In this document: in pieces, positions 1-14,223 of the stretch | Position numbering within the stretch: position 1 is the stretch's first letter | How the letters are laid out: every line of letters begins with the position of its first letter | NCBI RefSeq assembly: GCF_027744825.2 | Contig: NC_071334.1 | Coordinates: 56,918,937 to 56,982,936, forward strand | Direction of reading: 5' to 3' | Length of the DNA: 64,000 bases | Origin: Synchiropus splendidus | Lineage: Eukaryota > Chordata > Actinopteri > Syngnathiformes > Callionymidae | Notes under the pieces: generated by a model | Seen by the model: the letters and a program-made list of their open reading frames with translations, nothing else | What the model was told of the DNA's origin: nothing | Databases searched by the model: none | Made by a program: the position numbers and the translations under genes

Positions 1-1786
1 ACACTTTTACTGTTTACCCTGATATAATGAGCTTGAGATAGAGGAAAAAGATGGTGTGAGTCATCGGAGAGAAGGGAAGAAAGTGTGTGTGATGTGGTCA
101 AGAGTTTTTGAAGATGGAAAGCCAAAAAGCTTGAATTCCATGGAGGGAGTCTGTGTTTGCAGATTTAAATGATGCAACAGAGTCTCACACTTGTTTAAAA
201 AAAAAAAAAGAAAAAAAGTTCTACAATGAGCAAGCAAAGCCGAAATAAAGCCAACATATTCTCACCTCTGACAGTGAAATTCAAATGTCTTTTACAGCAG
301 CTAGATAATGCACTCACTGGCTCGAATAAGGATGCATGTAAGGTTAGCGTGATGAAGATAGAACTGGGAGATCTGCACCAATATTGGCATGTGTGCCGCC
401 CATCAAGCTGGCCTCACATTGAATGTGACTTGTACGCGTCCTGTGATTCGATACGTAATTTCAGGACTAACCGCTGCTCTCTTTTCACTCTCTGTGGCTT
501 AAGTATATACGGATTTTTATGGGCAAACTAGCTTCAGAGCAATGAAGCCACAGATGTGAGATGTGAGTCGCAGACAGAAAGCCCTAACTTGCAGCACTTC
601 ATTTTTAAATAGTTTGAGATATCAACTTCAGGCGTAAACAAGGGAGTATTTGCTCAGTAAAACTACCATTGCATTCATGCCCGCGGTAAAACTCCAAATG
701 CACTGGCAGCAGCTTTTATGAATTTATATTGAATATTTCTGGCGTGGTGGATGGTCATGATTTACTCCAGCGAATAGACATAACTGTCTCAGATTACCAC
801 AAACCTTAATCTGCATATGATGAATATCAGTGGCCTACAAGTCTCCAGTCACAGATCTGACCTAGTTTCCCTCACGTCTTGCCTTCCTTTTTGTCCTGCC
901 TCGGAACAGAGGACTTGAGCTGCCTAAAAGAGATTTGCTCCCACCTCAGGGATTGAAAAAAGGCAACTGGCACTTTGCTAATATTAATAAGAAGTGCCCT
1001 CATTTCCTCCTAAACAGTTGAGCATGAGTGGAATACATTACTGTCCACTCTGTTTTGTTCATTTTGTGTTCATTGATGACATGATAAGTCAGTCCAGCCA
1101 CCCTCATCTCCATGCAAAGTGATGTCAAACATTGCAGTGTATCATCCCTAAAATGATGACAGTGGAAAATGTACATTGATCTTGCCGCTACTCACCCATG
1201 AGGGTTACATTTAAAACATCTGCAGTGTTGTGGGTTCAGCTGTTGGACACTTGTGCGAGAGTCATTCACAGGGCGGCTACATTCGAAGCCTTGCAGGACT
1301 GTACCATGCCAGGAATCCTGATTGGATATTTTCTGCAGCACACCTCAGTAATATATGTGTCCTTTGTGCTGTGTGAGCAATGTCTTACTGGAATTAGACC
1401 TGACAGGGTTATTTCATTTGGGTTCCATGGGTGGACTAATAATAAGGAGACCAAGATGAAATTAATAGAGAAAATTGTTTCTCCCAGATGCAGTATGCCC
1501 TTCAAGAATTTAATTAAATGCTAATATGACTTGCTTTTTTCTCTCTGGAGTGACAAAAATCCATGAAATGTGTTGCATTACTTCCAAACCTTGTGTTTCA
1601 TGGGAGCGTTTTTTTTCCCCCTTACATATTATGATGTGATAACAGGCTGAGTCAGAAAAAAGAAAAAGGTTTCATGAAGCAATAAAGGCTCCTTCAAATG
1701 GGGGCAACATTATTTAAAGCATGCATATCAGACAAATTGTCTTCTAGAATGAATGTGTACACAAGGAGTCTGTGGAAATGGTGGAG
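1..1786. other. non-coding DNA, nothing recognised
   Basis: No exon, RNA gene or transposon is recognised. The short open frames here show no family motif and no coherent splice signals. A 21-base A-rich run lies near 198-218. Confidence 0.5.
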
Positions 1787-1855
1787 CATCAGTCAACACC
1801 CTTACTAGCTACAGCTTTATATATAAGCTGTAGCTAGTAAGGGTGTTGACTGATG
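1787..1855. repeat. perfect 31-bp inverted repeat (hairpin)
   Basis: The arm at 1787-1817 is exactly reverse-complementary to 1825-1855, around a 7-base loop (TATATAT, 1818-1824). The arms are mixed sequence (beginning CATCAGTCAACACC), so this is not a low-complexity artefact. A TA microsatellite follows at once at 1856-1878. I see no pre-miRNA-like bulges; arm identity is 31/31. The likely origins are a template-switch event or an assembly palindrome, discussed in the findings. Confidence 0.95.
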
Positions 1856-1879
1856 TTATATATATATATATATATATAC

Positions 1880-3190
1880 TTCTACATATTCATAGTCTCA
1901 TATTTGAGGAATCGCCAGCAATTTCTGCCCTTTTATGTGGCATGAAAAACTGCTAAGAAATGAGACAACACCCAGACAGGTCCAAACATTTTGGCTCAGT
2001 CTTTTATTTATTCATGTTGTGGACGTTCCACTGACTGCTGAGTTCCAAGCACCAGAAAGTTCTAAGTAGATTTTACATCATCCAAGTTTAGTTTAGAGAT
2101 GGTACATTACCAGTATTAAATTTACCGAGTGGCAAATGCTGTTTTTTCGTGCCATAACACCTGTTCCATAACACACTGCTGACATTCGTCGTGCATTCAC
2201 ACCATGAAGATTGTTAAATCTCAATTAAGCATTATAAAATGTTCTCAAACGCAATTATGAAATCAATACATGCTGATTGCTGTGAAGAAAGAATATCTCA
2301 TCCGCCAATCAACTAAGTTGCAACCACATTGGTTCTAGATGGTTTGTCTTTGTCCAATCCATAATCATATTCTGCTTGAAGTGGAGCTAATGCTGGCTGA
2401 TTATATAACAGTAGCTTGCTAGCGGAATAAATCTGGCAGCGTGTGTGTCTGGCAATTTTAACGTTCCTCCAGAGCCGAAACATGCACTTCATATTAGAAC
2501 AAGCTGAATCCATATTTTAACAGAAGTATGCTATTTTCATATTCTCTGTGATGGTGGGCTTCATATTGAACCATTATAAATCACAGAGTCTGGCTCTCCA
2601 GCTATTAGTTTAACAAACCTCTGGACGACAGCAACTTTCTCTGGGCAACCCGACAATGAGCGTGGCCTGAAAGTGACGCCACAGTCATCCATGTGATCAA
2701 CGGACTAGTTTAGGGCAGCTCAGGACACTCGGCAGCGAACATTCATTTGAAGGTCCAGGAAGAAAGAAAACAGGAAGTAACCAACCAAGAGCCCAGACCA
2801 GAGTGGACATCAGAGTTATATTCACGCCCTGGCAGGAACCAAGAGGCGAGTGCTCAAGGGCTCAGGTGCCAAAAAACAGTGTTTGTGCCTTACTTGTCAG
2901 TCATTCTTTGTGTTTACCACGTGTCTTTGGTGTGTTATCAAATGTGGGGAACATATTTTTGAGACGCCAGTAAACGTGTCCGTATCTGTTGGTCGTCTTA
3001 TTTTGTTTATTGAAGTATAGCGTAGTTATAGTCATCAAAATGGATTAAGTGTAACATGTTCTATCACAACTCTGTCTCTTCAGACTGCTCTACAAACCTG
3101 AACCAAGAGATGCAACCATCGTCAACATCGCTGGCAATCGTTCTCAAACTTATTGAAGAAGACATTTTTTTTGGCTCTGACCAACATGTC
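1880..3190. other. non-coding DNA, nothing recognised
   Basis: AT-rich sequence without recognisable exons or transposon ends. The open frames at 2313-2513 (minus) and 2747-2962 (plus) have no family resemblance and are taken as chance. Confidence 0.45.
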
Positions 3191-3194
3191 AGAA

Positions 3195-3700
3195 TCAGAA
3201 AGAATCAGAAAGTTTTACTGTGACCACCACCAACTAGGAAAGTTATTTGGTACGTTGAGCAAGAATAAATAAAATAAACATGTAATAATGGCAATAATAA
3301 AAAATAAAATAACTAAAAAAATAATAATAATAATAGAAGTAATTAATAAATAACCCACAAACAAGGGCTGTTCACGAATTCATCAGTCTGGCGGCTGAGT
3401 TGAAGAAGCTGTTCCTGTGACAGGAGCTTCTGGCCTGGATTGACCGTAGCCTCCTGCCAAAAGGAAGCGAGATAAACAGTCCCCGACCAGGGTGAGAAGG
3501 GTCGGCTCTGCACGTCACTGGGTCCTGGAGACATACAGGTCAAGAAGAGGTGCCACCTTCTGAGCTGAGTGCACAATGCACTGTATTCTGTCCCTGTGTC
3601 TGGCGGTGCTGCTGCTATACTACGCGGTGATAGAGAAGGTGAGGATAAACTCTATGATGTCAGCGATCCTCACTGCCATGGCATCATATATTGACGGTGG
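3195..3700. repeat. LINE-type 3' fragment (RTE/Rex or L2-like), decayed
   Basis: The segment starts with a run of AGAATCAGAA units and an AATAAT-rich stretch. It continues into text about 400 bases long that resembles the 3' ends of interspersed LINEs common in fish genomes (phrases such as AGCTGTTCCTGTGACAGGAG). Assignment is from memory of repeat texture; the exact family is not established. Confidence 0.4.
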
Positions 3701-4344
3701 GAAGGTTTTCTTTTGTGTCTTATATTGACAAAAAAGGCAGCCTTCATTCTTGCTTATTGACACATTGGCAGCGCGACACTTGAATAAAAAAAAACACATA
3801 GGTTGGGGTTAGGGTAAGCTATAGGATGGTGCTCCATTAATTCTACATTTAATAATGTGTTAGACTTCTATTTCAAGCCCATAAAATGGCGTTTTAGTCA
3901 CAGTCACTACTGGTACCATCAGGCTCTCGCATTCCTGCACCCCTGAGTGTGTTGCTCATTCCACGATATGTGTTCCACACCCACGCCTGGAGATATTTGG
4001 AAGTAAAAGTTGTTTTTTTGTGACGCTTCATGCAGCTCCGCACAATGCACACTGCCCTGCCTGGAGCGCTGCGGAAGGAAACCGTTTTTCAGTCCATTTA
4101 AAGACCTATGCGTTGAAGTCAGTATAGGACGCAAAAGTCCACTTTCCCAGTGTCAGTATATGATGCCATGGAAGTGAGGACGGTTGCTCTGACCTGTCAC
4201 CACGGTCAGCTCATCTGCATGCAGACATAAAAAGATCAGATACATATGGACAGAAAAATCGAGATTGACCTGCAGTATGACCATATCCGAAGGTATTTGT
4301 ACACACTTCCAAGGACTGGCTGAGGATTCTAGGTTTCATTAGGA

Positions 4345-4412
<68 letters not shown>

Positions 4413-4827
4413 CAAACGTGCAGTTAAATTCTGCTGCCATTGGCTGAACTTGAGCTCTCTCTCGTATCAGGATCATCAATTCTTCAAGAACCCTGAACTG
4501 TGCTGATTCATTCACTTTGGCCCATCTTTCTTTCCTTCATACAGATTTAGAGTCTCTCTCCTGGGATATTCCCGATTGAGACGTGATGCATTGCACTCAT
4601 CTTTCTCTTGATGCACATTTTGATATATGGCTGCTGTGATACATTTGTGGGCTTGTGCTCCTGTACAGCGACAGATACCTCTCAACATTCAGTGATGAAT
4701 GGATCAATTACTATCAAAGCAATATATTTGTGGGGCAGTTTAACCTATTTGGTCGCAATGGAGCTTTTTTTTTTATGATTGCAAATGGCAATAACCGGCA
4801 AGGATATTATGGCAGATCAGAGAGACA

Positions 4828-4858
<31 letters not shown>

Positions 4859-6400
4859 AACTTTCTTCTCATTGACTCGTGACTGGCTTGAGTCACTGTG
4901 CATGTGCCCACCTGAGGTTACCTGGGCAAGAATGGCTGTGTGCCAATCCCCGACGACCAAGAAGACGACGAGAGTTCTAGCAAGGGGTGAGGAAACTTAA
5001 TGGAGGTGAATAAGTTTTCCCCGCAGGAGGCAAGTTGTGATCAGAGGAATTTCTCTGCCAAAGAAAGTTGCTTCGTGTCTCATTGACAGCTCCTCAAAGT
5101 TGTGTATATTATCTAAAAACCTGATTTGAAAAGGTGTTATTGTGCAAGTAACTTAAGGATGTTTGTAAATGAGCTAAATATCAAGTAGTAAATGAACCAG
5201 TGAACTCAGTGTACATCATATACTTTGTCCGATGAAGAACATCACATCAGTTATTTGTTTTTTTTTTGTTTTTTTGCTTTTGTATCGCTCCATCTTTCTG
5301 CATCTCTTACCTCTCTATCTCTCCTTGGCTGTCCTTGCAATCTTTATCTACGTCCATTGGAGCAGTTGTTATTCACTGAAGTTGTCTTTCCTTTCCTCCT
5401 CTATTTATTTCTGCGAGAACTCACTCTGAAAAGTGTTGTGCTGCACATACATTTCTGTTTCCTCTTGACACATCTTTCTTTCAGACTCTAAAGTGAAAAC
5501 GAAGGATTGCATCCCGACTGGGAGAGTTCATTTAACTTTTGTCAAAGACTTTGGCCGAGGAATCTTTCACCTTGGCCCCAATCGTGCACATGTTTTGTAT
5601 GGAGTCCAAAACTAGGTCAGTCCGTGAGTCCACTAGAGCTAGAAATATTAAGCGCTCGTAATATGGTCATTCGTTTAATAGGTTAATCATTTAAGGGAAG
5701 AAAAATCTCTGCCTTTAGCTGCAAATGTGCAAAATGGGTTAGCAATTGAGAAAGTGTGGAAATTGCTTTCACTTTCCTCTGGTGATATGAAGTGGTGACA
5801 AAATGTAAAAATCCTAAATTCATGTCTTGTCATGTCATCTTTTTTAATGATTCAGGTGTAGCATTTTTGTGAGCTGTTGTGAAGAATCCATAATTGTAGT
5901 AGTTTGCTAGTGAAGGTATAAGTGATATGTGCTTCTAGTGCAGCACTAGAGGACGCTGAATTTCATTAAATACTCACTTAATCTTAAATTAAACATAGGA
6001 ATACTGTATTTAATTTACACAATAGCAGACAGCTTGACGAGTCATGCATAGCTGAGGTCCATTGTATCCATGGATTTATGTTAAACTGAAAATATAATAT
6101 CCATTAATAACCTAGTGCTACATGTTTGCCTGACTTTGTATTGGCCATTCACAAGCAGTTCACTTTGGTTCCGTATAGACTTAAAGAAACTTGAAACCTA
6201 ATCTCTTATGACTTGTATTTAACATTTTTCAACAGTGTTCTTTTTGTTCCCTGTCATGCAGTTGAGCACACATTTTGCATTTGAAGTTTACTTTATAATT
6301 GAAAAGAATGCACATAATCATTTTAAGGGAATTATTTTTCACTTCTATACAATGCACAATGTTTTAACACAAATAGTGTTGTCAGGAAGTATCTGCACGG
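3700..6400. other. non-coding DNA with simple repeats
   Basis: The segment holds a TA tract at 4349-4409, a 27-base T run near 4832-4858 and T-rich sequence at 5255-5280. No exon or transposon is recognised. Open frames that cross the T runs give poly-Phe peptides and are artefacts. Confidence 0.5.
4349..4409. repeat. (TA)n microsatellite
   Basis: About 30 uninterrupted AT dinucleotides. Confidence 0.98.
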
Positions 6401-6404
6401 AAAG

Positions 6405-6800
6405 ACCGGTATGAGTGGTGACCAACAGCAAAGAGACTCAACAATGAGAATAACAATAAGATTTATTGATGCAATTACACAAAAGCTAGCTTGTAGCTAG
6501 CAAACATGAACAGAACCGAGGGATAAATCAGGGAACGAGAGCAAACAAGAATCCGAACACAGCCAACCACTCTCAGAACACAAACAGTCCTGAAACACAA
6601 AGTACACAGCGTGGCAGTCAGTCATGGTGAAATACGAAGTCCACTAAAATAGAATGGAAAGTAACCTGGTGGTCAAAAAACCCACACGGGGGAAAGGGAT
6701 TCAAACAAAAATAAGCTTGTAGTGGAAACACGCACGCACAGCTGATAAAACATGGGGAACAAAAGAGAGAAAGTAAGTGTCAAATGTCATTAAAATGACA
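6405..6800 (-). repeat. possible decayed LTR-type element
   Basis: The texture is A-rich and purine-rich, with an inverted poly(A) signal (TTTATT near 6463). It resembles the minus-oriented solo LTR at 25566-26310, with AACAGAACC and GGGAACGAGAGC-like phrases. No clean termini or target-site duplication were found, so this is tentative. Confidence 0.3.
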
Positions 6801-9800
6801 TGGCTTCCCACATTTGAAAAAGGAAAAACTGGACAAGATTTCATTGAATTCCCCTCTGTAGTCTTTGACCAGAAATGAAAGGTGAAAAACCATTAAATAC
6901 AAGAAATAAATCCAATGTAAATAAAATACAGTATTCTAACAAAGTAAGTGTAATTTAATTAAGTAAAAGGTGTACGTATTTTAAACAAACCAGCAACTCA
7001 GGTGGATTGTTTGTAAGCTAGGTGTTATACTTCTAGATTTCAATTCCCAAGCAGAAATACTTGAAGACAGAAATACTAACTTTGCATTTTGAACAAAGAA
7101 AAATCACTGTTAACTGTAGTGTTGTTCACTCTAGTCTTTTATCACTGATTTAAACACAATTTTAAGCAACTTAAATTCTGTATTCTGGTCTGTATTTTCA
7201 AATATGTGATTAAAAAAAACCCACACTGTGCCGCCATCATTACACATTAAAGTCAGACTACAGCACGGCCCGTGTCTGCGCTTCTGTCCACGCAGTCTGG
7301 AAAAGACTTTACCAGTAACTATTTTAATTCAGTCATTTTCCCATGCTTTGTGAGGTCGTGAGATTTCAGGTCCGGCGTTCGCTGCAGCGCCACCTCCAGG
7401 CAGGTTGCAACAATTTGCAACAATAAGAGCAGGTGAAGTTGACCGCACATTCAGTTTCAGGCGTGTGCCATAAGATCAAGCTCGAGGTGGACGAAGAGAG
7501 CAGAGTAGCCGAAATGTATAGACAAAATGACGGTGGATCTTGACAAGTATATTTCTATTGCAAAGACTAACTGCTTCCTTAATTTGTTGAAATGTTATGT
7601 CTTTAATTCCTTGTTAATGAAACATGTCTGAAACTGAGGATGAAATTGTGTTGTCAGTGGTTCACGCATTCGTGCTTTGAAAACCAGGATTTGAAACTGA
7701 AATAAAAGTAGATATAATTGTGCATTTTCACTTCAACGGCAGTTTACTTTCTCTTCTTGTGTGCTTGTTTTTGCACAGTATTTCCTTCTTATTTATACTC
7801 ATATATAATGTCCTCTCATATTAGCAAGGAGTATCACTTATCGATTGAATCTCTTCGGAGTTTATAAATTTATAGCTGCTCTTCCCATTTAACCACCCTG
7901 GAGAAAGGAAAAATAAATAAATAAAAACATTGGGCGCACTGCTGTACAAGGAACTGTGGGATGTTTTTCCCCTTTCGTCAGACCCAAGGGTCTCTCTCCA
8001 ACCTGTCTGCTGTCACAGCGCTGATTTACCCGAGGAAAAATTGAACCTGTAAAAGCTTCCAAAACGACACTGCAAAACAGCTCATGGGTGGCCAGGGACA
8101 ATAAAACTGAGAGGAAAAATTGAAATAGATACAGTAAGAAGACGAGGGTGGGTGCAGCGAAGGCAGAAGAAACGACAGTGTGACACAAAAACAGCTTGGG
8201 AGGCAGCGCAGCGCCGTGGCTGCAAACCCCAGGGGAGGGAAAAAAAACTCAGAGGCGTCGTAATTTTCATTTCTCGGTGTGCAACCCCAGATGATTAGGG
8301 TGTAATGATGGTTTTTCTAATTAGCCCTCTGTTTCTCCACTTTTGCACGATCACATGGGCTCACCATTAACATTAATGGACATTTTGCATAGATAATCCC
8401 CAGGCACACACTGGCATGGGCTGCAAAACCCCTCAGGTCCAAATGGTAATGAAATGCATTTCCTCTAATTCGGTTGTCATCTCTTTCCACCACAGAACAC
8501 ATACAGCTGTGGCCTGGATTCATTCAACAGTCCATTCCCAATGTGATTTATGAGAATAATAAATACAAATATTACAAGTGAAAAACGGCTTCCTCCTACT
8601 ACACAAGCAGTTATTGGAGTTGGCCCAGTCGGGTTGCGTGGTCATGCTGTTAGTCGCATCGTAAAAGCTTTTGTGCCTTTAAAACAGCTTTCAAAGTGAG
8701 ACTATAGTTGAGTCAGTAACCATAACACACTGATAACTCATTTCGTTGAAGCATTCACAAGCTCATTTCCCAAGGTTAATTTTCATCATAGACAAAAAAA
8801 AGTACTTAAGGAACTGTAATTAACTTTTTGTGCACTTGTTTAACACTTGACAGTAGAACAATAGAATAAATAAAATTCCTTTCAGACGGTTTGTTTTGTG
8901 AAGTGGCAATGTAAAACTTCATTGCAGCAGTTCCTAGAAGTCGTCCAGTGGGAACTTCCTGACCAGCGGTACCTTGTGGTTGGACCTGCTGTCTGCCTCT
9001 CAGACACTCAGATTCCCTGAAAAATGCTGTCTTGCCATTCTCCGCCCAGGACTTAGTACTCACAGTGGGAATCCTCACCTCTAGTGCGGAGCAGCGGAAG
9101 TCTACCTATCCACATCTCCGCAAAGATGGTATGACTGTCCAACCACCCAGAGGGAGCCATGCCACTGTTCTTGACAAAGAGCTTCTAAAACGTGACGCTG
9201 TTCTTGGGAAGACCTCTGTGGAAGACCACTGAAGAGGGGCCACCATCTTGACTCGTCCAAGCTCAGGTTGTGCAGTCTATGTTAGGTGGTCAGAGTCAAA
9301 GACACGTCATAGACTGATCTTGAAAAGGGCCTCAGTGAGTTCAGATGTTTGTCCCAAACCGTGCAAGCACAGATCAAGCGTCAGCTAGAACAAACAGCAC
9401 CAGACTGACAATGAATGGCGAGATGGCGTCCTCTATATTGGTTGGAACGATAGCCTACACCCTTTTGACGCCGGTTTTAGACGCCTGATGTAGATCTTAA
9501 TATTGTACCATTAACAGTGATGAATCACAACCCATGACTGATTATCTTTCTATCCCTGACCTCCAAGTATACAGTAAGATGAGATGGACTGAATAACACT
9601 GGCTCATGCTTTAAAATGTCGGTTTGACATTTCCGCTAATTTGGGGAGTCTCTGAAGCACACAACTTTTATAATTATATTTCTTCCAAAACTCTGCTTCC
9701 TTCGGCTTTTACCCTCAAGTGTCTGAGCACTGTTCCACGCGCACTGTGGTTAGTGTTCACTGATGCAGTCGTGGCATTTGTTGTGAATAAATAAAGTTCC

Positions 9801-12800
9801 AAAGGTCATACTGAGGGGACAAAATCCTTGAAATGCAAAAGTGGAAACCGCCCACAGGGGAGTTGTGTTAATTTGTAAGTAACTTCATTATTGTGTCCCC
9901 CTGAACACCTTGACCTACATTTTCCAGATCAAAGGCTTTCATCCACCTCCATAAGTTAAAAGCTTTAAACGTTCCTAAATGGCCTCCTGGGTTGACGTGT
10001 CTGCAGTCGCACGTTCCACGATTAATTTGATATCAGTGAAATTCGGCACAAGTGCTGGCTTTTAAATTAAAATGACAGTGTACTTATCATTAATCACAGT
10101 GAATTTAATCTAGCGGTTTTTATCTTGACTCTTCGCAAAGGGGATGTAGCATTTTAATGGAGGTTATATCACAAATATTACTGTTGCAACATTTATTTTT
10201 AATTCACAAAGTTGATTTATGGACCGAGGATGAGCTATTTGCTCTCTGACAGAGTGAATAATGTGGGGTAGACTGGATTACTCTGGATGAATTGGCTGAA
10301 TGATTCAACAACAGGGTGTGAAAACACTATGGAAGCTACCCTACTTGCATCTGCCACTGACCTCATTGAAGTGGGACCATGAAGACGGAAGATATCAAAC
10401 ATAGTTTGGATGATGCAGAAGGAGGGGAAAAAGGTTCACGTATCCTTTGCCTATAATATTTACTTCATCATAATGACAAAAAAGAGTCACGGCATCCTCT
10501 CAAAACTGATGTTTAGTTTGTGCTGGACAGAGTTTAAATCTGATATTGAATATTCCTCCTTGTGTTTATTCTGGTGTGGCTTATTATTTCCTCCCCCAAG
10601 GAGATTATGTTTGGCGGAATCTGCAAAATGACTGTAATGGCTAGGGGTCATACGGATGGCTTTCCGGACAAACCCTCTGCCTCCTTGTGACTCTTCTGCT
10701 TGACAGATTTCTTCTCTCTCTGTGTGCTTTTTTAGTTATGGCTTTGAATCAAATACAAAATGCAAAAGCTATGAAGAGCTTTGTTTAACTTGCGCCCTAA
10801 ACGTCTCACCACAACTACAGCAACTGAGAAAACAGGATGACAGCAATGAAGAGACTACCAGTAAATAAGACATAAAGGGACAAAAGATCAATCCAGACAT
10901 TACAAACACCCATTGCTCCTCGAGGCCTTGGGCTTTGTCTCTGTCTGCTTTTAACAGAAAGCAACAAAATGTGTTGTCTTCTTTGACTGCATCAGTCCAG
11001 AGGTGCGTACTCGTAACCACCTGCATTTATTGTGGATCACAGCTGATGATTTCTTCACGTCTATAAAACTAACAGATGCCGATGAGCTCAAGGGATTTTT
11101 CTTTTACATTGTTTCAAGAAGAGTCTCAGACATACAGAGTGGCTGGTCTGCAACGCTTTGAGGTTGATTGTTAGCCTTTGGAAGATGATTTAGCATTGTT
11201 TTTTAGGAGCATATGTCTCCTTTCAGGGTTCAGAGCTTCCCAATGATGTAGGCGAAAACACATCACCCGTGTTAGCGGGAGCTGGAGCTGACAATGCCGG
11301 AGGGCTCTGTGTGGGTGCAGAGCTCTGGAGCAAACAGTCATCACTGCGATGTTTTGGAGGATTCCCAGTTCTTTATCACGCTCAAGGGACGCAGCTCAGC
11401 CAAGTGAGGGGAAAGGCTATCATCTGAGAATGTATTTAATTTTCATGAAGATGACTTTGTTTCTAAAATGAATCTCTTGGCTCCCTCATCCCGCTCTACA
11501 ACTTCCTGAGAATAAAATATGGCAGGGCATTCTGTGAAATCAATTTTCTGAGAGGGAAAGTTGCAGGTCCCGGGATACAATTCCCACATGAAGAAAATCC
11601 CTCTGCTTGACAAAGCTTACGGTTGCGCAGGGTTACAGAACAGCACCGATTGCTAAGGTGCCCATTGACCTTGAGATAAAACGACTTTGAGTGATGTTAG
11701 AATTTCGGAAGGAGGAGTAAAGCAGAAGCAGCCCTGTCCTTGTTGACATGGCAGAAAGCTTTGTAAACACTCGCTGACGAGGACTCTCCTTGGCCGAACG
11801 CCCTGGACCCCTGCACCAAACTGCAACTCCTGAGCCCCAGGGGGACAAGATGCACAGATAAAGATGGAGGCAGAAGAAGTGAGAGTGGAGTGACAGTGAG
11901 AGATAAATCCAAGAGCAAAAGGAGTAATGGAATAAAGACAAATGACACACGTTGTAAAGCAGATCGGAAAGTGTGTTTGACTTGACTCGATCTTGATTTT
12001 CAGGTTGTCCGTTCAATGTTTGTCAATAAATAAAGATCAGAATCTTTCCAAGTGACAATGGAATTGATTATTTTTGTAAAGCTTTTGTTAAAAAAATAAT
12101 GCATCAGATGGGACAGCAATTCTCCATTGATCTCATGAGGTCTTGGAACTGAGGTATCAGTTCATTGTTGTCTAACAGAACCTGTCAAACTGTGGCTGTG
12201 TTTCCGGGTACTGTGATGTTGAGACTTTCATCTCGCTGAATTTTCTAACCGCTGACTTTTGGGATTCAAACAACGAAGTGCTTCGAGCCATTGCAATGGA
12301 TAATTAATTTTAGACAAATGAAATTTTTCACTGTTGCTTCCCTATCTATGATTAATAACACTCATTTGTTTCAGTGGTTCAAGTCGTTTTGTACTCTTTG
12401 TAGAGGAGGCGTAATTATGGGCGAACAGCTGTGACAGATGAGGCGAGATTTAGTCCCAAATATTGAATATTTCATTTTCCTAGGGGATGAAGTGAAAACA
12501 CACGAGCAAACCAGATTCATCACACTATTATTATTATTATTTGGTTGAATAAACCATTATCCAGAAATTACTAACCAATAGCAAAACGTGATAATGGTCA
12601 TGTCAGTTGTCAATATTTTGTACAGGTGTAACAGGGGAATCTACTTTGACATTCCACCTTCCAGTTTCAAATAACGTTGGTGTCACAAGACTAGATTAGC
12701 CCCGTAAAAGGCAGCAGGAAGAGGTATAGCTGTTTTCTTGCTTGATAATGTGATGTTTTTAATGTGTTCCACAACCTGTGTCAAACTCGGTTTGAGCCCA

Positions 12801-14215
12801 GTCTTTTCACAATATACATTGCAGTGCAGGAAGAGATAATCCAATTCAAGAGCCTGTTAGCTTTGTCACTGATCTACAGGTGCACTCAATGGCAGAATGT
12901 ATCATTCCTGGGTGAGGCCAGCAGATTGCTTCCAAATAGAAAAAAAGGCTGACTTTCAAATAGGAAGACTAACAGAGACGGGCCTGATGGTGGCGTCTGC
13001 ACTTTCGGGCTGTATTAGGCAGGAGAGGAATAGTATAGCAGGATGTGTTTAAATCTGAGCGCTCTATCTTGTAGTGGGACACATTTCATTAAGCTGAGCA
13101 GCTGGGGCCGCGGATCCAAGCGTCCACACATCTATCATCCAAATCCATCAGGGCTCTCTCCTCCCTGCGACGGCAGCATGTGTGTGTGTGTGTGTGTGTG
13201 TGTGATGGGGGCTCGTCCTTCTGATCAGACGACTCGCTGACTGCCCACACTTATTCATTTCTACTTCCATTTTCTTCTTTTACTGTTAGGATTTCTTATT
13301 TGTGCTCCCCCTTCGACGCCGCCCCGCTATGAATGAATGCCAAATCCTGCTGTGTTCCCTCTATTTTATTCCATTCCTTGATGTGCGCCCTCTACCATAA
13401 CCCTGCAGCGTGAGGGAAATATACAGACGCCACAATGCAGTGCACTAAATCTGAAATTCTCCTTAGAATGGAGGGAGAGCGCTGAAACATTAAAACTGAG
13501 TTTACAGGATTTGACAAAGAGATGGTTTCAAGATTTTCTTGAGTGTATCAAGTTATAAAGTTGACAACTCAAGCACGGTCTCATGCTGAGGTTAAACGAT
13601 TAAATGATGTGTTTTGAAACATTTAAAATACAATAATGTACAATATAACATAGTATTTGGACAGTAATCCGTATAATTTCTCAAGATTTTCAGTGGGCAC
13701 ATAATTGCATTGGAGGACATCACACTTAATCCTATTCCTTTTGTTTGGGCGAACATCAGTTCTGCCACTGTTGATTGGACTACAGATGCTCACGAGTGCA
13801 TCCCAGTTTCTGCTCCATTATGTACTTAACTGACGTGCTGTGAACACCGACTACATCATTTGCATGTCTGCACAATTTTGGAGAGCAGTTGAAGCTGAAT
13901 TGTAGCTGATGTACTTTATGACCAGTTGCCCTCATTGGTTATGTAATGGAATGCTAAGTGTATTTATTTGTTCCCCAAACCGTTCCAATAATGTTTTAGG
14001 TATGTGCAAGACTGTTTATTCGATTTATACTAATATTTACTCAAGATTGTTTCATTTTGCCATGTTGAAGGGATTTTGAAGAACATTTTTGTCAGCTGTC
14101 TTACGTCCTGAAAAAAAAAAAAACATGTCAACCAAATGTTGAAACCATTCCCAAATAGAGTTTACGATGCAGCCATAAATGGATAAATTCATCCCATATG
14201 AGTTCATATCAGTCA
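6800..14215. other. non-coding DNA, largely unique sequence
   Basis: No coding exon is recognised. Several parts (about 8280-8520, 9990-10290, 11440-11560) are low in repeats and rich in TAATTA-type and ATTA homeodomain cores, a texture often seen in conserved non-coding elements. A TG tract lies at 13180-13204. Conservation cannot be judged from one sequence. Confidence 0.4.
13180..13204. repeat. (TG)n microsatellite
   Basis: About 12 TG dinucleotides. Confidence 0.95.
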
Positions 14216-14223
14216 TTCATATT

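Noticed and set aside
1787..1855. Hairpin as a microRNA precursor
   Set aside because: Perfect pairing and a 7-base TA loop beside a TA tract fit a recent inverted duplication better than a bulged pre-miRNA; small-RNA data would be needed.
11633..12016. 127-codon minus-strand frame
   Set aside because: Leu/Ser-rich, overlaps another open frame, no motif or splice logic; probably chance.
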